DNA of 48,997 bases from the NCBI RefSeq assembly GCF_003315135.1, contig NZ_QNRK01000049.1, positions 1-48,997 of the forward strand, read 5' to 3'. Both the position numbers and the translations under genes were made by a program. How positions within the stretch are numbered: position 1 is the stretch's first letter; each line of letters begins with the position of its first letter. The DNA is from Roseiarcus fermentans (GTDB taxonomy: Bacteria > Pseudomonadota > Alphaproteobacteria > Rhizobiales > Beijerinckiaceae). Of the stretch, positions 33,275 through 41,522 are shown piece by piece. The notes below the pieces were generated by a model. That model was not told where the DNA came from, ran no database searches, and saw only the letters and a program-made list of their open reading frames with translations.

Positions 33275-35089
33275 TCAGCGCTTGCCCGGCGGCCGGCCGG
33301 GCCCGGCGCCCGGCCCGCTGCGGCCTCCCGGCGCGCCCCGCGGCTTGTCGCCCTCGGGCCGGCCGCGCGGGGCGTCGCTGCGGAACGATCGCGCCGGTTT
33401 GCCCGTCCCGCCCTCGCCGCGCGGCGGGCGCTCGCGCGACCCCTCCGGACGAAACGATCGCGCCGGCTTCCCCGCTTCGCCCTCGCCGCGCGGCGGGCGG
33501 GCGCGCTCGCCCTCGAACTTGCCGCCGCGCGCCGCCGGCGGGCGCTCGCGCGGCCCCTCCCGGAACGATCGCGCGGGTTTGCCCGCCTCGCCTTCGCCGC
33601 GCGGCGGGCGGCCGCGGCCCTCGCCCTCGAACTTTCCGCCGCGGGGGGGCGACCGCTCGCCGTCTTTCCACGGGCGGCGCGCCGCGCCGGGGGCCGAAGC
33701 GCCGCCCTCGGGCCTGCCGCCGGACCCGGCCGGCCGGCCGCGCGGGGCGTCGGGGCGGAACGATCGTGCGGGTCTGCCCGCCTCGCCTGCATCGCGCGGC
33801 GGGCGGGCGCGCCCCTCGCCGCGGGCAGGAGGCGACCGCTCGCCGTCCGGTCCGGCGCGACGCGGCCGCGCCGCGCCCGGGGCGGCGGCCTCGCGCCGCC
33901 CGTCGCGCGGCCGCCGCTCACCGTCGCTCGCGCCGCGCTCGCGGCGCGGGCCGGCCTTGCGGGCGCGGGTTTCGGAGGCCGGCGCTTCGACGTCGGCGCC
34001 AGCCTTCGAGATCCGCTCGACGGCGACGGTGCGGCCCTTGCGGTCCTGGGTGGCGCTGCGCGCGATGCGCTTGCGCGGGGCGGCCTCGTCCGTGGCGTCG
34101 CGCGCGATTTCGGCGCGCAGGGCCGAGACGTGCTTGCGCTTGCGTTCGGGCGTCGAGGGCGCTGGCGGCGCGCGGCGCGGCGGCGCCTCCTCGCGCTCGC
34201 GGTCGCGGGCGAACGCCGGCTTGCGGCTGCGGCCCGCGTCGTCCGGCCGCTTGCGCCGTTCCTCGCGCGGCGATTCAGGCGCGGGCGCGGGCGCCGGCGC
34301 GTGGTCGGCCACCGGCGCGTCGAAATCGACGCCGGCCTCGCGGGCGAGCTTGGCGCCGAGCTGATCGCGCAAGACGCGGGTGCGCACCTCGGCCACCTCG
34401 CCCTCGGCCAGGTCGCCGAGCTCGAACGGCCCGAACGACACCCGGATCAGCCGGTTCACCGACAGCCCGAGGTGTTCGAGCACGCGCTTGATCTCGCGGT
34501 TCTTGCCCTCGCGCAGACCCATGGTGATCCAGGCGTTGGAGCCCTGCTCGCGGTCGAGCTTCGCCTCGATCCCGGCGTAGTCGATCCCGTCGACGGTGAC
34601 GCCGTCGCGCAACGCGTCGAGCTGCGCCTGGTCGACGGCGCCGTGGGCGCGCACGCGGTAGCGGCGCAGCCAGCCGGTCGCGGGCAGCTCCAGCACCCGG
34701 GCGAGGCCGCCGTCGTTGGTGAGCAGCAGCAGGCCCTCGGTGTTGATGTCGAGGCGGCCGATCGCGACCACGCGCGGCAGGTCGGGCGGCAGAGCGTCGA
34801 AGATCGTCCGCCGCCCCTCCGGGTCGCGCGAGGTGGTGACGAGGCCGCGCGGCTTGTGGAACAGGAACAGCCGGGTGCGCTCGGCCGCGCCGAGCCGCTC
34901 GCCGTCGACCCGCACCTCGTCCTGGTCGCTGACGTTGTAGGCCGGGCTGTCGAGGACCTTGCCGTTGACGCTGACCCGCCCTTCGGCGATCCACGTTTCC
35001 GCCTCGCGGCGCGAGCACAGGCCCGCCCGCGCCATCACCTTGGCGATGCGGCTGCCCTCGCGAACCTCGGATTTGTCCTCGTCGCTCAT
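33275..35089 (-). CDS. RluB/RsuA-family pseudouridine synthase with long basic repetitive tail
   Basis: Residues about 10-75 form an S4 RNA-binding domain (SRIAKVMARAGLCSRREAETWI) and about 75-245 the pseudouridine synthase domain with the catalytic aspartate in GRLDINTEGLLLLTNDG and KNREIKRVLEHL. The family modifies 23S or 16S rRNA. The remaining 340 or so residues, of 604, are Arg/Pro/Gly/Glu-rich and disordered, with four copies of a PARSFR-containing repeat (RPPRGEGEAGKPARSFR type). I chose ATG 35089 with GGGA upstream. Tails exist in many alphaproteobacterial homologues, but this one is long. Confidence 0.9.
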   Translation of the reverse strand: MSDEDKSEVREGSRIAKVMARAGLCSRREAETWIAEGRVSVNGKVLDSPAYNVSDQDEVRVDGERLGAAERTRLFLFHKPRGLVTTSRDPEGRRTIFDALPPDLPRVVAIGRLDINTEGLLLLTNDGGLARVLELPATGWLRRYRVRAHGAVDQAQLDALRDGVTVDGIDYAGIEAKLDREQGSNAWITMGLREGKNREIKRVLEHLGLSVNRLIRVSFGPFELGDLAEGEVAEVRTRVLRDQLGAKLAREAGVDFDAPVADHAPAPAPAPESPREERRKRPDDAGRSRKPAFARDREREEAPPRRAPPAPSTPERKRKHVSALRAEIARDATDEAAPRKRIARSATQDRKGRTVAVERISKAGADVEAPASETRARKAGPRRERGASDGERRPRDGRREAAAPGAARPRRAGPDGERSPPARGEGRARPPRDAGEAGRPARSFRPDAPRGRPAGSGGRPEGGASAPGAARRPWKDGERSPPRGGKFEGEGRGRPPRGEGEAGKPARSFREGPRERPPAARGGKFEGERARPPRGEGEAGKPARSFRPEGSRERPPRGEGGTGKPARSFRSDAPRGRPEGDKPRGAPGGRSGPGAGPGRPPGKR

Positions 35090-35203
35090 TCCCGTGTCAT
35101 TTCTGTCCGCGACGCTCCTCGGATTGCCCGGAGCGAGCGCCTGTCCTAAGCCGGAAAGCGCGCGGCCGCCAAACGAAAATGCGGGCGCGAGCGGCCGGGA
35201 ACG

Positions 35204-35662
35204 ATGACAGCGAGCCCCGACACCAACGATCCGATGAGTGTCGCCTTCGCCGAGGCGCGCGCGGCGGCGGCGCGCGGGGAGGCGCCGATCGGGGCGGCGG
35301 TCGTACGCGATGGCGCCGTCATCGCCCGGGCGGGAAACCGCGCCCGCGAGCGCGCCGACCCGACCGCGCATGCGGAAATCGTCGCGATCCGCGAGGCCGC
35401 GGCCCGGCTCCAGTCCGAGCGCCTGGTCGGCTGCGACCTCTATGTGACGCTGGAGCCCTGTGCGATGTGCGCCGGCGCGATCGCCCACGCCCGCATCCGC
35501 CGGCTCTATTACGCCGCCCCCGACGCCAAGGGCGGCGCCGTCGACCACGGGCCGCGCCTGTTCGGCCAGCCGACCTGCCATCACGCGCCCGAAGTCTACG
35601 GCGGCATCCGGGAAAGCGAGGCGGCGGCGATTCTGCGGGCGTTTTTCGCGGCGAAGCGGTAG
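35204..35662 (+). CDS. tadA: tRNA adenosine(34) deaminase / nucleoside deaminase
   Basis: The 152-residue protein has the zinc deaminase motifs HAEIVAI (H and catalytic E) and PCAMC (two zinc cysteines), and the C-terminal EVYGGIRESEAAAILRAFF typical of TadA. TadA makes inosine at the wobble position of tRNA-Arg. It is divergent from the pseudouridine synthase gene. A guanine deaminase-like alternative is less likely given this context. Confidence 0.9.
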   Translation: MTASPDTNDPMSVAFAEARAAAARGEAPIGAAVVRDGAVIARAGNRARERADPTAHAEIVAIREAAARLQSERLVGCDLYVTLEPCAMCAGAIAHARIRRLYYAAPDAKGGAVDHGPRLFGQPTCHHAPEVYGGIRESEAAAILRAFFAAKR

Positions 35663-35737
35663 CCTCGGGCGCCGGGTTGTCAAAGGCCCGCCCGGCGTGA
35701 CAAGATGACCTGTCATCAAAAGCCTGGGAGGAAAGCC

Positions 35738-36853
35738 ATGCCCCGTCCGCCGTTCCGCGCCGACCACGTCGGCAGCTTCCTGCGCCCCGAGCGCCTGCGC
35801 CATGCCCGCGAGACCTTCGCCGCGGGCGAACTCCCCGCCGAGGACCTTCACGCGGTCGAGAACGAATGCATCCGCGAGGTCGCCCGCGCTCAGGAGAACG
35901 TCGGCCTGAAAGGGATCACCGACGGCGAGTTCCGCCGCACCTATTTTCACGTCGATTTCCTCGAACGGCTCGAGGGCGTCGAGACGCGCTACGGCGAATA
36001 TGTCGCGAGCTTCCGCAAGGACGACGGGGCGCAGGTCGGGTTCAAGCCGCCGACCATGCATGTCGGCAGCCCGGTCAAATGGGTCGCGCCGATCCAGGGC
36101 GCGGACTTCGATTTTCTGAAGTCGGCCGTGACCCGCACTCCGAAAGTCTGCATCCCGGCGCCGTCGATGCTGCATTTCCGCGGCGGGCGGGAGGCGATCA
36201 GCGAGACCGTCTACCCCAACCTCGAGCAATTCTACGAGGACCTGACCGCCGCCTACCGCGCCGAAATCGCCGATCTCGCCAGGCGGGGCTTACGCTACCT
36301 GCAGTTCGACGACACCAACCTCGCCTATCTCTGCGATCCGGAGATCCGCGCCCGCACCAAGGCGCGCGGCGACGATCCCGACGCGCTGACCCGCCTCTAC
36401 TGCCGCCTGATCAACGATTCCATCCGCGACCGGCCGGCCGACATGACGGTCTGCGTCCACCTGTGCCGCGGCAACTTCAAGAGCGCCTGGGTGGCGCAGG
36501 GCGGCTACGAGCCGGTGGCGGACATCCTCCTGAACGAGATGAAGATCGACGGCTTCTTCCTCGAATACGACGACGAGCGCTCGGGCGACTTCGCCCCCCT
36601 CCGCTTCGCGCCCAAGAGCGCCACCATCGTGCTCGGCCTCATGAGCTCGAAGAAGGCCGCGGCCGAGCCGAAGGACGAGGTCAAGCGGCGGATCGAGGAG
36701 GCGACGAAATACGTGGCCCTCGACCAGTGCGCGCTCTCGCATCAGTGCGGCTTCTCCTCGACCGCGCACGGCAACGACCTGTCCGAGGCGGACCAGTGGA
36801 TCAAGCTCGCGCGGCTGGTGGAGATCGCCGAGGAGGTCTGGGGGGAGGTGTGA
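35738..36853 (+). CDS. MetE-like cobalamin-independent methionine synthase family protein (YxjG-like)
   Basis: The 371-residue protein matches the C-terminal half of MetE, as in YxjG/YxjH-type proteins: RADHVGSFLRP at the start, LQFDDTNLAYL, CVHLCRGN, EYDDERSGDF and HQCGFSS. The zinc ligands expected are the His and Cys of VHLC, the Glu of EYDDE and the Cys of HQCGF. It transfers methyl groups from an unidentified donor to a thiol acceptor; the N-terminal folate-binding half of MetE is absent. GGGAGGAAAG precedes ATG 35738. It is monocistronic. Confidence 0.87.
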   Translation: MPRPPFRADHVGSFLRPERLRHARETFAAGELPAEDLHAVENECIREVARAQENVGLKGITDGEFRRTYFHVDFLERLEGVETRYGEYVASFRKDDGAQVGFKPPTMHVGSPVKWVAPIQGADFDFLKSAVTRTPKVCIPAPSMLHFRGGREAISETVYPNLEQFYEDLTAAYRAEIADLARRGLRYLQFDDTNLAYLCDPEIRARTKARGDDPDALTRLYCRLINDSIRDRPADMTVCVHLCRGNFKSAWVAQGGYEPVADILLNEMKIDGFFLEYDDERSGDFAPLRFAPKSATIVLGLMSSKKAAAEPKDEVKRRIEEATKYVALDQCALSHQCGFSSTAHGNDLSEADQWIKLARLVEIAEEVWGEV

Positions 36854-37307
36854 CGGGGCGCCGTCCGGGCAGACGGGTCCGGAGAGCCCGTCCGGCCGTC
36901 GCGTGCCTGCTCCCGGCAGGGCCGCCATTGCATGCGTGCGTCGCGGCTCCGGCCCGCCGGGAGTGACGCCGCCCTCCGCGTTGGGGATTGCGCCGGCAAG
37001 GAGATGGGGACATGCGTAAGGCGGCGCCCGCGCCGGCCTGAGCCGCGGGCGTTTCCCCGTCGGCGGAAAGCCGGCGAGATCGCGCCGTTCCGTCGGCCGG
37101 GTCGGGAACAACGGATCGCCGCTCCTCTCGACGCCGGCGCCCGCGGCGCAGGGATCGCCGCGCGGACGCGGTTCAGCGAGAAGCCGATGCGCCCTGCCCC
37201 GGATTCCACGCCGACCCCTGTATGGCGGACGCGCCGTCGCCCGGCCGGAAATGGAGTTGCCGGCCATTCCGGGGCGACGAAATCGAGCCTGCCTGAGCCT
37301 GCGAAGG
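36854..37307. other. Intergenic region, no gene recognised
   Basis: This 454-base GC-rich stretch has a modest inverted repeat just after the MetE-like gene (GACGGG / CCCGTC near 36880-36893) that may end its transcript. Open frames on both strands lack family resemblance and good starts. Confidence 0.4.
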
Positions 37308-37931
37308 TCAGAGTTCCTTCGGATAAGCCCCGCGAGCCGCCAAGCCGTCCAAAATGACCTCCAGCAGCAAGTCCGCGCGCTGGGGTTCAGCGGAATTGGA
37401 GCTGCCCGCCAGTCCATTGATGAGTTGCGTCAGCGCCTCCGCGTCGATGTCCGATCGCACGGCGCCGGCTTCTTGCGCCCTGACCAGAACCGTCGCCAGC
37501 GCCGACGCCGCCTTGGTTCGAGCGCTCGCGAGCAACTTTGGATCAGACTCGAACAGCGGGGCGAGGTCGCCAAGCATGGATCGCTTCGCGTGAAGTCCGT
37601 CGATATATGTCTGCAACCAAATTCGCAGAGCCGAACACGGGTCGCGGTCCAGACCCAGCCGATTGGCCATCTCCACCAATTCATCCAGAATATCGCGGAA
37701 GATCGCTTCGGCCAGTCCCGCGCGATTGCCGAAAGAGCGATAGAGCGACCCAACGCCAACCCCGGCGAGCCGGGCGATATCTTCCATTCGGGTCGAACCG
37801 CTCTGCTCGGAAAAAAGCTTCTTTGCTGCGGTGAAAATGCGCGCCCGGTTTCGGCGCGCGTCGATGCGGCGGATCTTCGACCAGTTATCGGTGGCGGGCT
37901 CGGCCGGGTTCGTCTTCTCAGGTAGGCGCAT
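37308..37931 (-). CDS. TetR/AcrR family transcriptional regulator
   Basis: The HTH lies in ARIFTAAKKLFSEQSGSTRMEDIARLAGVGVGSLYRSFGNRAGL-type spacing (about residues 32-74), followed by a helical ligand domain. I chose ATG 37931, which overlaps the tautomerase stop by 14 bases; further upstream starts lie deeper within that gene. Length is 207 residues. The C-terminus has the common LTQLINGLAGSS dimer segment. It is co-transcribed with the tautomerase and probably represses their shared promoter. GC content is lower than in the flanks. Confidence 0.85.
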   Translation of the reverse strand: MRLPEKTNPAEPATDNWSKIRRIDARRNRARIFTAAKKLFSEQSGSTRMEDIARLAGVGVGSLYRSFGNRAGLAEAIFRDILDELVEMANRLGLDRDPCSALRIWLQTYIDGLHAKRSMLGDLAPLFESDPKLLASARTKAASALATVLVRAQEAGAVRSDIDAEALTQLINGLAGSSNSAEPQRADLLLEVILDGLAARGAYPKEL

Positions 37932-38331
37932 CGACCATACGCGAATCAAATCCACTGTCTCGGTTGACGGTCCGCCCATAAGCCCACCAATTCTCGCGAG
38001 CGGTCTCAACGATGTTCATCATCACATCTTGTATTCGGATGCCGACCGCTTCGACCACGTTCTTCGCGACGGCTTCGAACAATTGCGCTTTCAGCTCCGC
38101 TGAGCGGTGATTGAACGACATCGAAATCAAGATCATCTTTTCGCTGCGCGCTTCGCCAAAGAAATTGGGATCGTAAATCATATTCTCCGGATCGAGCTCG
38201 AACGTGACCTGATTGTAGTCGTCATCAGGCAGTTTGAGGACTCCGATGAACGCCGTCTTGATGGCGCCGGCGAGCGAGCGGCGGAATTCCGGGCTGGCGC
38301 CCTTTCTGAGATAGACGCTGATCAAGGGCAT
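37918..38331 (-). CDS. Tautomerase family protein
   Basis: After the initiator methionine the protein begins PLISVYLRKG, giving the catalytic Pro2 of the tautomerase (4-oxalocrotonate tautomerase/MSAD) superfamily. Its 137 residues are the long form with two fused beta-alpha-beta units, the second containing MILISMSFNHRSAELKAQLF. GGAGACCTCCC precedes the ATG. Long-form members include malonate semialdehyde decarboxylase-like and cis-CaaD-like enzymes; the reaction here is unknown. It is the first gene of a two-gene operon with the TetR regulator. Confidence 0.85.
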   Translation of the reverse strand: MPLISVYLRKGASPEFRRSLAGAIKTAFIGVLKLPDDDYNQVTFELDPENMIYDPNFFGEARSEKMILISMSFNHRSAELKAQLFEAVAKNVVEAVGIRIQDVMMNIVETARENWWAYGRTVNRDSGFDSRMVDAPT

Positions 38332-38344
38332 GGGAGGTCTCCTA

Positions 38345-38391
38345 ACCGGAAGATGGTTCCGCTTAATACGGAACGGAATTCCGGTTGTCAA
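38345..38391 (-). promoter_or_regulatory. Promoter and TetR-type operators of the tautomerase-tetR unit
   Basis: On the minus strand TTGACA (38391-38386) and TATTAA (38368-38363) are 17 bases apart, a near-consensus sigma-70 promoter. The spacer contains the palindrome CGGAATTCCG (38374-38383), and CGGAA / TTCCG arms recur at 38346-38361 just downstream of the -10 box. Repeated CGGAA half-sites over the promoter suggest autorepression by the TetR protein. Confidence 0.6.
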
Positions 38392-38829
38392 TTCGGGCAG
38401 CCCGAGGCCACCTCGGCCACACAGTCGGCCAGAGCGCCGCCGAACGGCTCGGGACCGCCTTCCCGACCTTCCGAATCCCTGCGGAATCGGAGCGCTTCCT
38501 GCGACGGCCCCACGATTCTGAAGAGCTCGAATCCCGGCCCGGGACGACCTCGGTCCAAGGGGCGATGGACTCCGTTGACACCGTCCGCCGCGGCGGCCGC
38601 GCCCCGCGGCGACAGTCTTGCTGCGCCCCGCGCCCGGCCAGAGGATGCGCAGCGCAGGGACAGCGACGCTGACGGCTCGGAGCGCCGGGCCGCGCTGGTC
38701 GACGGCCCGGATGCTCCGTCGCAAGATCCTGCAAATGTTCGACGGGACGGCGGTCTGCTGAGGGGCGAGCAACCGGGCGCGGCGATTTCGCCGGGTGCGG
38801 AAAATCGCCCTTCGAGCCGCGCGGACTGG
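38392..38829. other. Intergenic region, no gene recognised
   Basis: About 440 bases of GC-rich sequence between the rhamnose mutarotase gene and the tautomerase promoter. One short plus-strand frame (RRKILQMFDGTAVC, ending near 38760) looks coding-like but is too short to assign. A rhamnulokinase gene, which might be expected here, is absent. Confidence 0.45.
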
Positions 38830-39144
38830 TCAGTCCAGGTGAAACATCTCCACCAGCGGCGCCGTCCTGGGGCTGCCGTCGGCGTTGGCCGCCATCAGGT
38901 CCTGCATGTGCGCCCACCAGCGCCGCATCACCGGATCGAGCGGCAAGTCGTCCATGCCGTGGCGGTCGGGGCGCTCGAGGTAGGCGAACAGCGTGTTCGT
39001 CTCGGGGTCGAGAAAGATCGAGTAGTTGGAGACGCCCTTCTCGGCGAGCAGGGTCTTCAGCTCCGGCCAGATCGCGTCGTGACGGCGGCGGTATTCGTGC
39101 GCCGCGCCGGGGTCGAGAAACATCTTGAAGGCGTAGCGCTGCAT
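38830..39144 (-). CDS. rhaM: L-rhamnose mutarotase
   Basis: The 104-residue protein begins [20 protein letters not shown] and contains [30 protein letters not shown] and [14 protein letters not shown], the hallmark blocks of RhaM/RhaU. His at HDAIW is the catalytic histidine in the family. The enzyme interconverts alpha- and beta-L-rhamnose. It is the last recognised gene of the minus-strand rhamnose transport operon. Confidence 0.92.
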   Translation of the reverse strand: MQRYAFKMFLDPGAAHEYRRRHDAIWPELKTLLAEKGVSNYSIFLDPETNTLFAYLERPDRHGMDDLPLDPVMRRWWAHMQDLMAANADGSPRTAPLVEMFHLD

Positions 39145-39178
39145 GGCGGGCTCCCGAAGCCTTTGGGGCGGTCTCGCC

Positions 39179-39356
39179 TCCCCTTCTCCGCCAAGCGGGG
39201 AAGGTGTCGCCGAAGGCGACGGATGGGGTGTGGAGAGCGGCGCGCCGACGCGGCAAGTTCGCGAGAACGTTCGTGCGAGTCTTGCAGCGTCTCTGTAGCG
39301 GCGCACACCCCATCCGGCGCTTCGCGCTGCCTTCCCCAGCAAGCTGGGGAAGGGAG
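39179..39356. repeat. Large inverted-repeat element between rhaM and rhaS
   Basis: The left arm (CCTTCTCCGCCAAGCGGGGA, continuing to GACGGATGGGGTGTG) and the right arm (CACACCCCATCCGG, continuing to AGCAAGCTGGGGAAGG) are imperfect reverse complements about 65 bases apart. Each arm also folds on itself (for example CTTCCCCAGC / GCTGGGGAAG). It looks like a dispersed intergenic palindrome of the kind common in alphaproteobacteria; it may separate rhaS from rhaM transcripts. Confidence 0.65.
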
Positions 39357-39369
39357 CCCGAGCGCGCGA

Positions 39370-40491
39370 TCAGAAGTCGAACTTGTCGATGTTCGCCTTG
39401 TCGAAGATGTAAGGCGCCCCGAGCAAAATCTCGCTGCCGTTGATGACGTTGAGCTTGCCGAGCTTGCCGGCGTCGACCGAGGTGTCGCCGGGCTTCAGCT
39501 TGCCGTCGACCGCGGCGCGCATGACGTAGGTCGCGGCGTAGCCGAGGTCGATCGGGTTCCACAGCACCACCGACTTGACGCAGTCGGAGTGGACGTAGGG
39601 CTTCATGGCGTTGGGCGTGGCGAGGCCGACGACCGCGACCTTGCCGCACTGGCCGGCCTTGGTGACCGCTTCGGCGGAGGCGGGCGTCGCGACCGAGGTC
39701 ATGCCGAAGATGCCCTTGAGCTTGTCGCCGTGCTTGTTGATCAGGGTCGTGGCCTGGTTGAACGACAGGTTGTTGTCCTCCTGCGCCTCGACCGTCTCGA
39801 GCCAATTGAGCTTGGGATGGCACTTGGCGGCGTAGGCCTGCATCTCGGCGATCCAGCGCGCCTGGTTCGGCGTGGTGAAGGTCGAGGTGACGATGGCGAA
39901 CGACCCGTCCTCGCCGGTCTCCTTGGCCATGGCGTCGACCATCGACTTGGCGATGCCGTTGAACGGCGACTGGTTGACGAACCATTCGCGCGCGTCGGGC
40001 GTGGAGTTGGCGTCGTAGCCGACGACGTGGATGCCCTTCGACAGCGCCTTCTTCAAGACCGGCGCGATCGCGACCGGATCGTTGGCGGCGAACAGGATGC
40101 CGTCGACGCCGCTGGTGATGTAATTGTCGATGAACTTGATCTGCTCGTCGATCTTGGCTTCCGTCGGCCCGTCGGTCTTCGCCTTGACGTTGCCGATGTC
40201 CTTGGCGGCGTCCTGGATGCCCTTCGCGGTGGCGTTGAAGTAGCCGATGCCGATCAGCTTGGGCACGTCGACGACCACGATCTCCTTGCCCGCCTTGTCG
40301 GCGGCGTTGGTCGGCTGTCCGCCGTCGTATTTCATCGGCGCGGCCGGCGCGGCCGGGCCCATTCCGCATTCGAGCGGGCTGGTCGCGAGGTCGTCGCCGC
40401 CGTCCCATTTTCCGGCGGCGTTCGCTGCGGTGGCGAGGCCCGCGAGCGCCAGGGCCGCAGCCGCAGCGGTCGTGAGATATCGTGCTTTCAT
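39370..40491 (-). CDS. rhaS: Rhamnose ABC transporter substrate-binding protein
   Basis: A Sec signal (MKARYLTTAAAAALALAGLA, cleavage after ANA near residue 25) precedes a periplasmic binding protein of the LacI/ribose-binding type: VDVPKLIGIGYFNATAKGI, FIDNYITSGVDGILFAANDP and HVVGYDANS are the characteristic strands. Length is 373 residues. The role as RhaS comes from its place in the rhamnose operon. It lies 59 bases after rhaQ. Confidence 0.88.
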   Translation of the reverse strand: MKARYLTTAAAAALALAGLATAANAAGKWDGGDDLATSPLECGMGPAAPAAPMKYDGGQPTNAADKAGKEIVVVDVPKLIGIGYFNATAKGIQDAAKDIGNVKAKTDGPTEAKIDEQIKFIDNYITSGVDGILFAANDPVAIAPVLKKALSKGIHVVGYDANSTPDAREWFVNQSPFNGIAKSMVDAMAKETGEDGSFAIVTSTFTTPNQARWIAEMQAYAAKCHPKLNWLETVEAQEDNNLSFNQATTLINKHGDKLKGIFGMTSVATPASAEAVTKAGQCGKVAVVGLATPNAMKPYVHSDCVKSVVLWNPIDLGYAATYVMRAAVDGKLKPGDTSVDAGKLGKLNVINGSEILLGAPYIFDKANIDKFDF

Positions 40492-40550
40492 ATCGTTGTT
40501 TCCTTCCCTGCTTCAGCCGCAAGACTGCGGCTAACCTCTCGATTTTCGCC

Positions 40551-41522
40551 TCATTCCCTCCGGCGCTGGAGCGAGCTCGCGATCAGCGTCGACATGATCA
40601 GCGCCACGCCGATGACGACGATGGTCGCGTCGCCCTTGACCCCGGTCAGGGCGAGCCCGTTCTTCAGCAGCTGGATCATCACCAGGCCGATCACCGTGCC
40701 CCAGATCGTGCCGGCGCCGCCGAAGATGCTGGTCCCGCCGAGCACCACCGCGGCGATCACGTCGAGCTCGTAGCCCATCCCCATGTCCATGCGGGTGGTC
40801 GTCACCCGCGAGACCAGAACCACGGCGGCGAGGCCCGAGGCGAGGCCGGAGAGCGTGTAGATCACGACCTTGGTGCGGTCGACGTCGAGCGCGGAAAAGC
40901 GCGCGGCCGTCTCGTTCGAGCCGATGGCGTAGAGCGTGCGGCCGAACGTCGTCCGGTCGAGCGCGACGCCGGCGATCACGATCAGGACGACGAGCAGGAG
41001 GAGTTGCGTCGGCACGCCGAGCCATTCGCCCTGACCGAGGCCGTAGAACCACTCCGGATAGCCGCGCACGGAGCGGGCCTGGCTCACGCCTTCGGCCAGT
41101 CCGCGATAGAGCGCCAGCGTCGCGATGGTCATGATCAGCGGCGGCACCTTGACCCGGGTGATGACGAAGCCGTTGACGAAGCCGGCGAGTCCGCCGACCG
41201 CGAGCGCGAAGGCGATCGCGAGCGGCAGGGGAAAGCCGAAGGTCTTCCAGGAGTAGCCGAGCATGACCGCGCTCAGGCCGACGATCGCGCCGACCGACAG
41301 GTCGATGCCGCCGGTGATGATGACGAAGGTCATCGGCAGGGCGATCAGGCCGATCTCGGTCATCAGCCGGCCCTGGTTCAGCAGGTTGTCGACGGTGAGA
41401 AAGCGGTTGTTGAACGCGCCGAGGCCCGCCAGCGCCGCCACGAGGATGATCGCGAGCAGCGTTTCATGGCGCGCGAGCCACTTCGGAACCCTGCGGCCGG
41501 GGCTCGCCGCGAAGACGCTCAT
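40551..41522 (-). CDS. rhaQ: Rhamnose ABC transporter permease RhaQ
   Basis: The 323-residue protein is a ribose-type (BPD_transp_2) permease: FVIITGGIDLSVGAIVGLSA and AVVLGGTSIFGGAGTIWGTV are the family signatures, with eight to ten hydrophobic segments. It begins in an ATGA overlap with the first permease gene, so the two are translationally coupled and form the channel together. Assignment of P versus Q follows gene order. Confidence 0.88.
   Translation of the reverse strand: MSVFAASPGRRVPKWLARHETLLAIILVAALAGLGAFNNRFLTVDNLLNQGRLMTEIGLIALPMTFVIITGGIDLSVGAIVGLSAVMLGYSWKTFGFPLPLAIAFALAVGGLAGFVNGFVITRVKVPPLIMTIATLALYRGLAEGVSQARSVRGYPEWFYGLGQGEWLGVPTQLLLLVVLIVIAGVALDRTTFGRTLYAIGSNETAARFSALDVDRTKVVIYTLSGLASGLAAVVLVSRVTTTRMDMGMGYELDVIAAVVLGGTSIFGGAGTIWGTVIGLVMIQLLKNGLALTGVKGDATIVVIGVALIMSTLIASSLQRRRE

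Noticed and set aside
33340-33800. Regularly spaced near-identical repeats that could look like a CRISPR array
   Set aside because: The repeats are in frame within the pseudouridine synthase gene and encode PARSFR-type tail repeats; there are no unique spacers and no cas genes.
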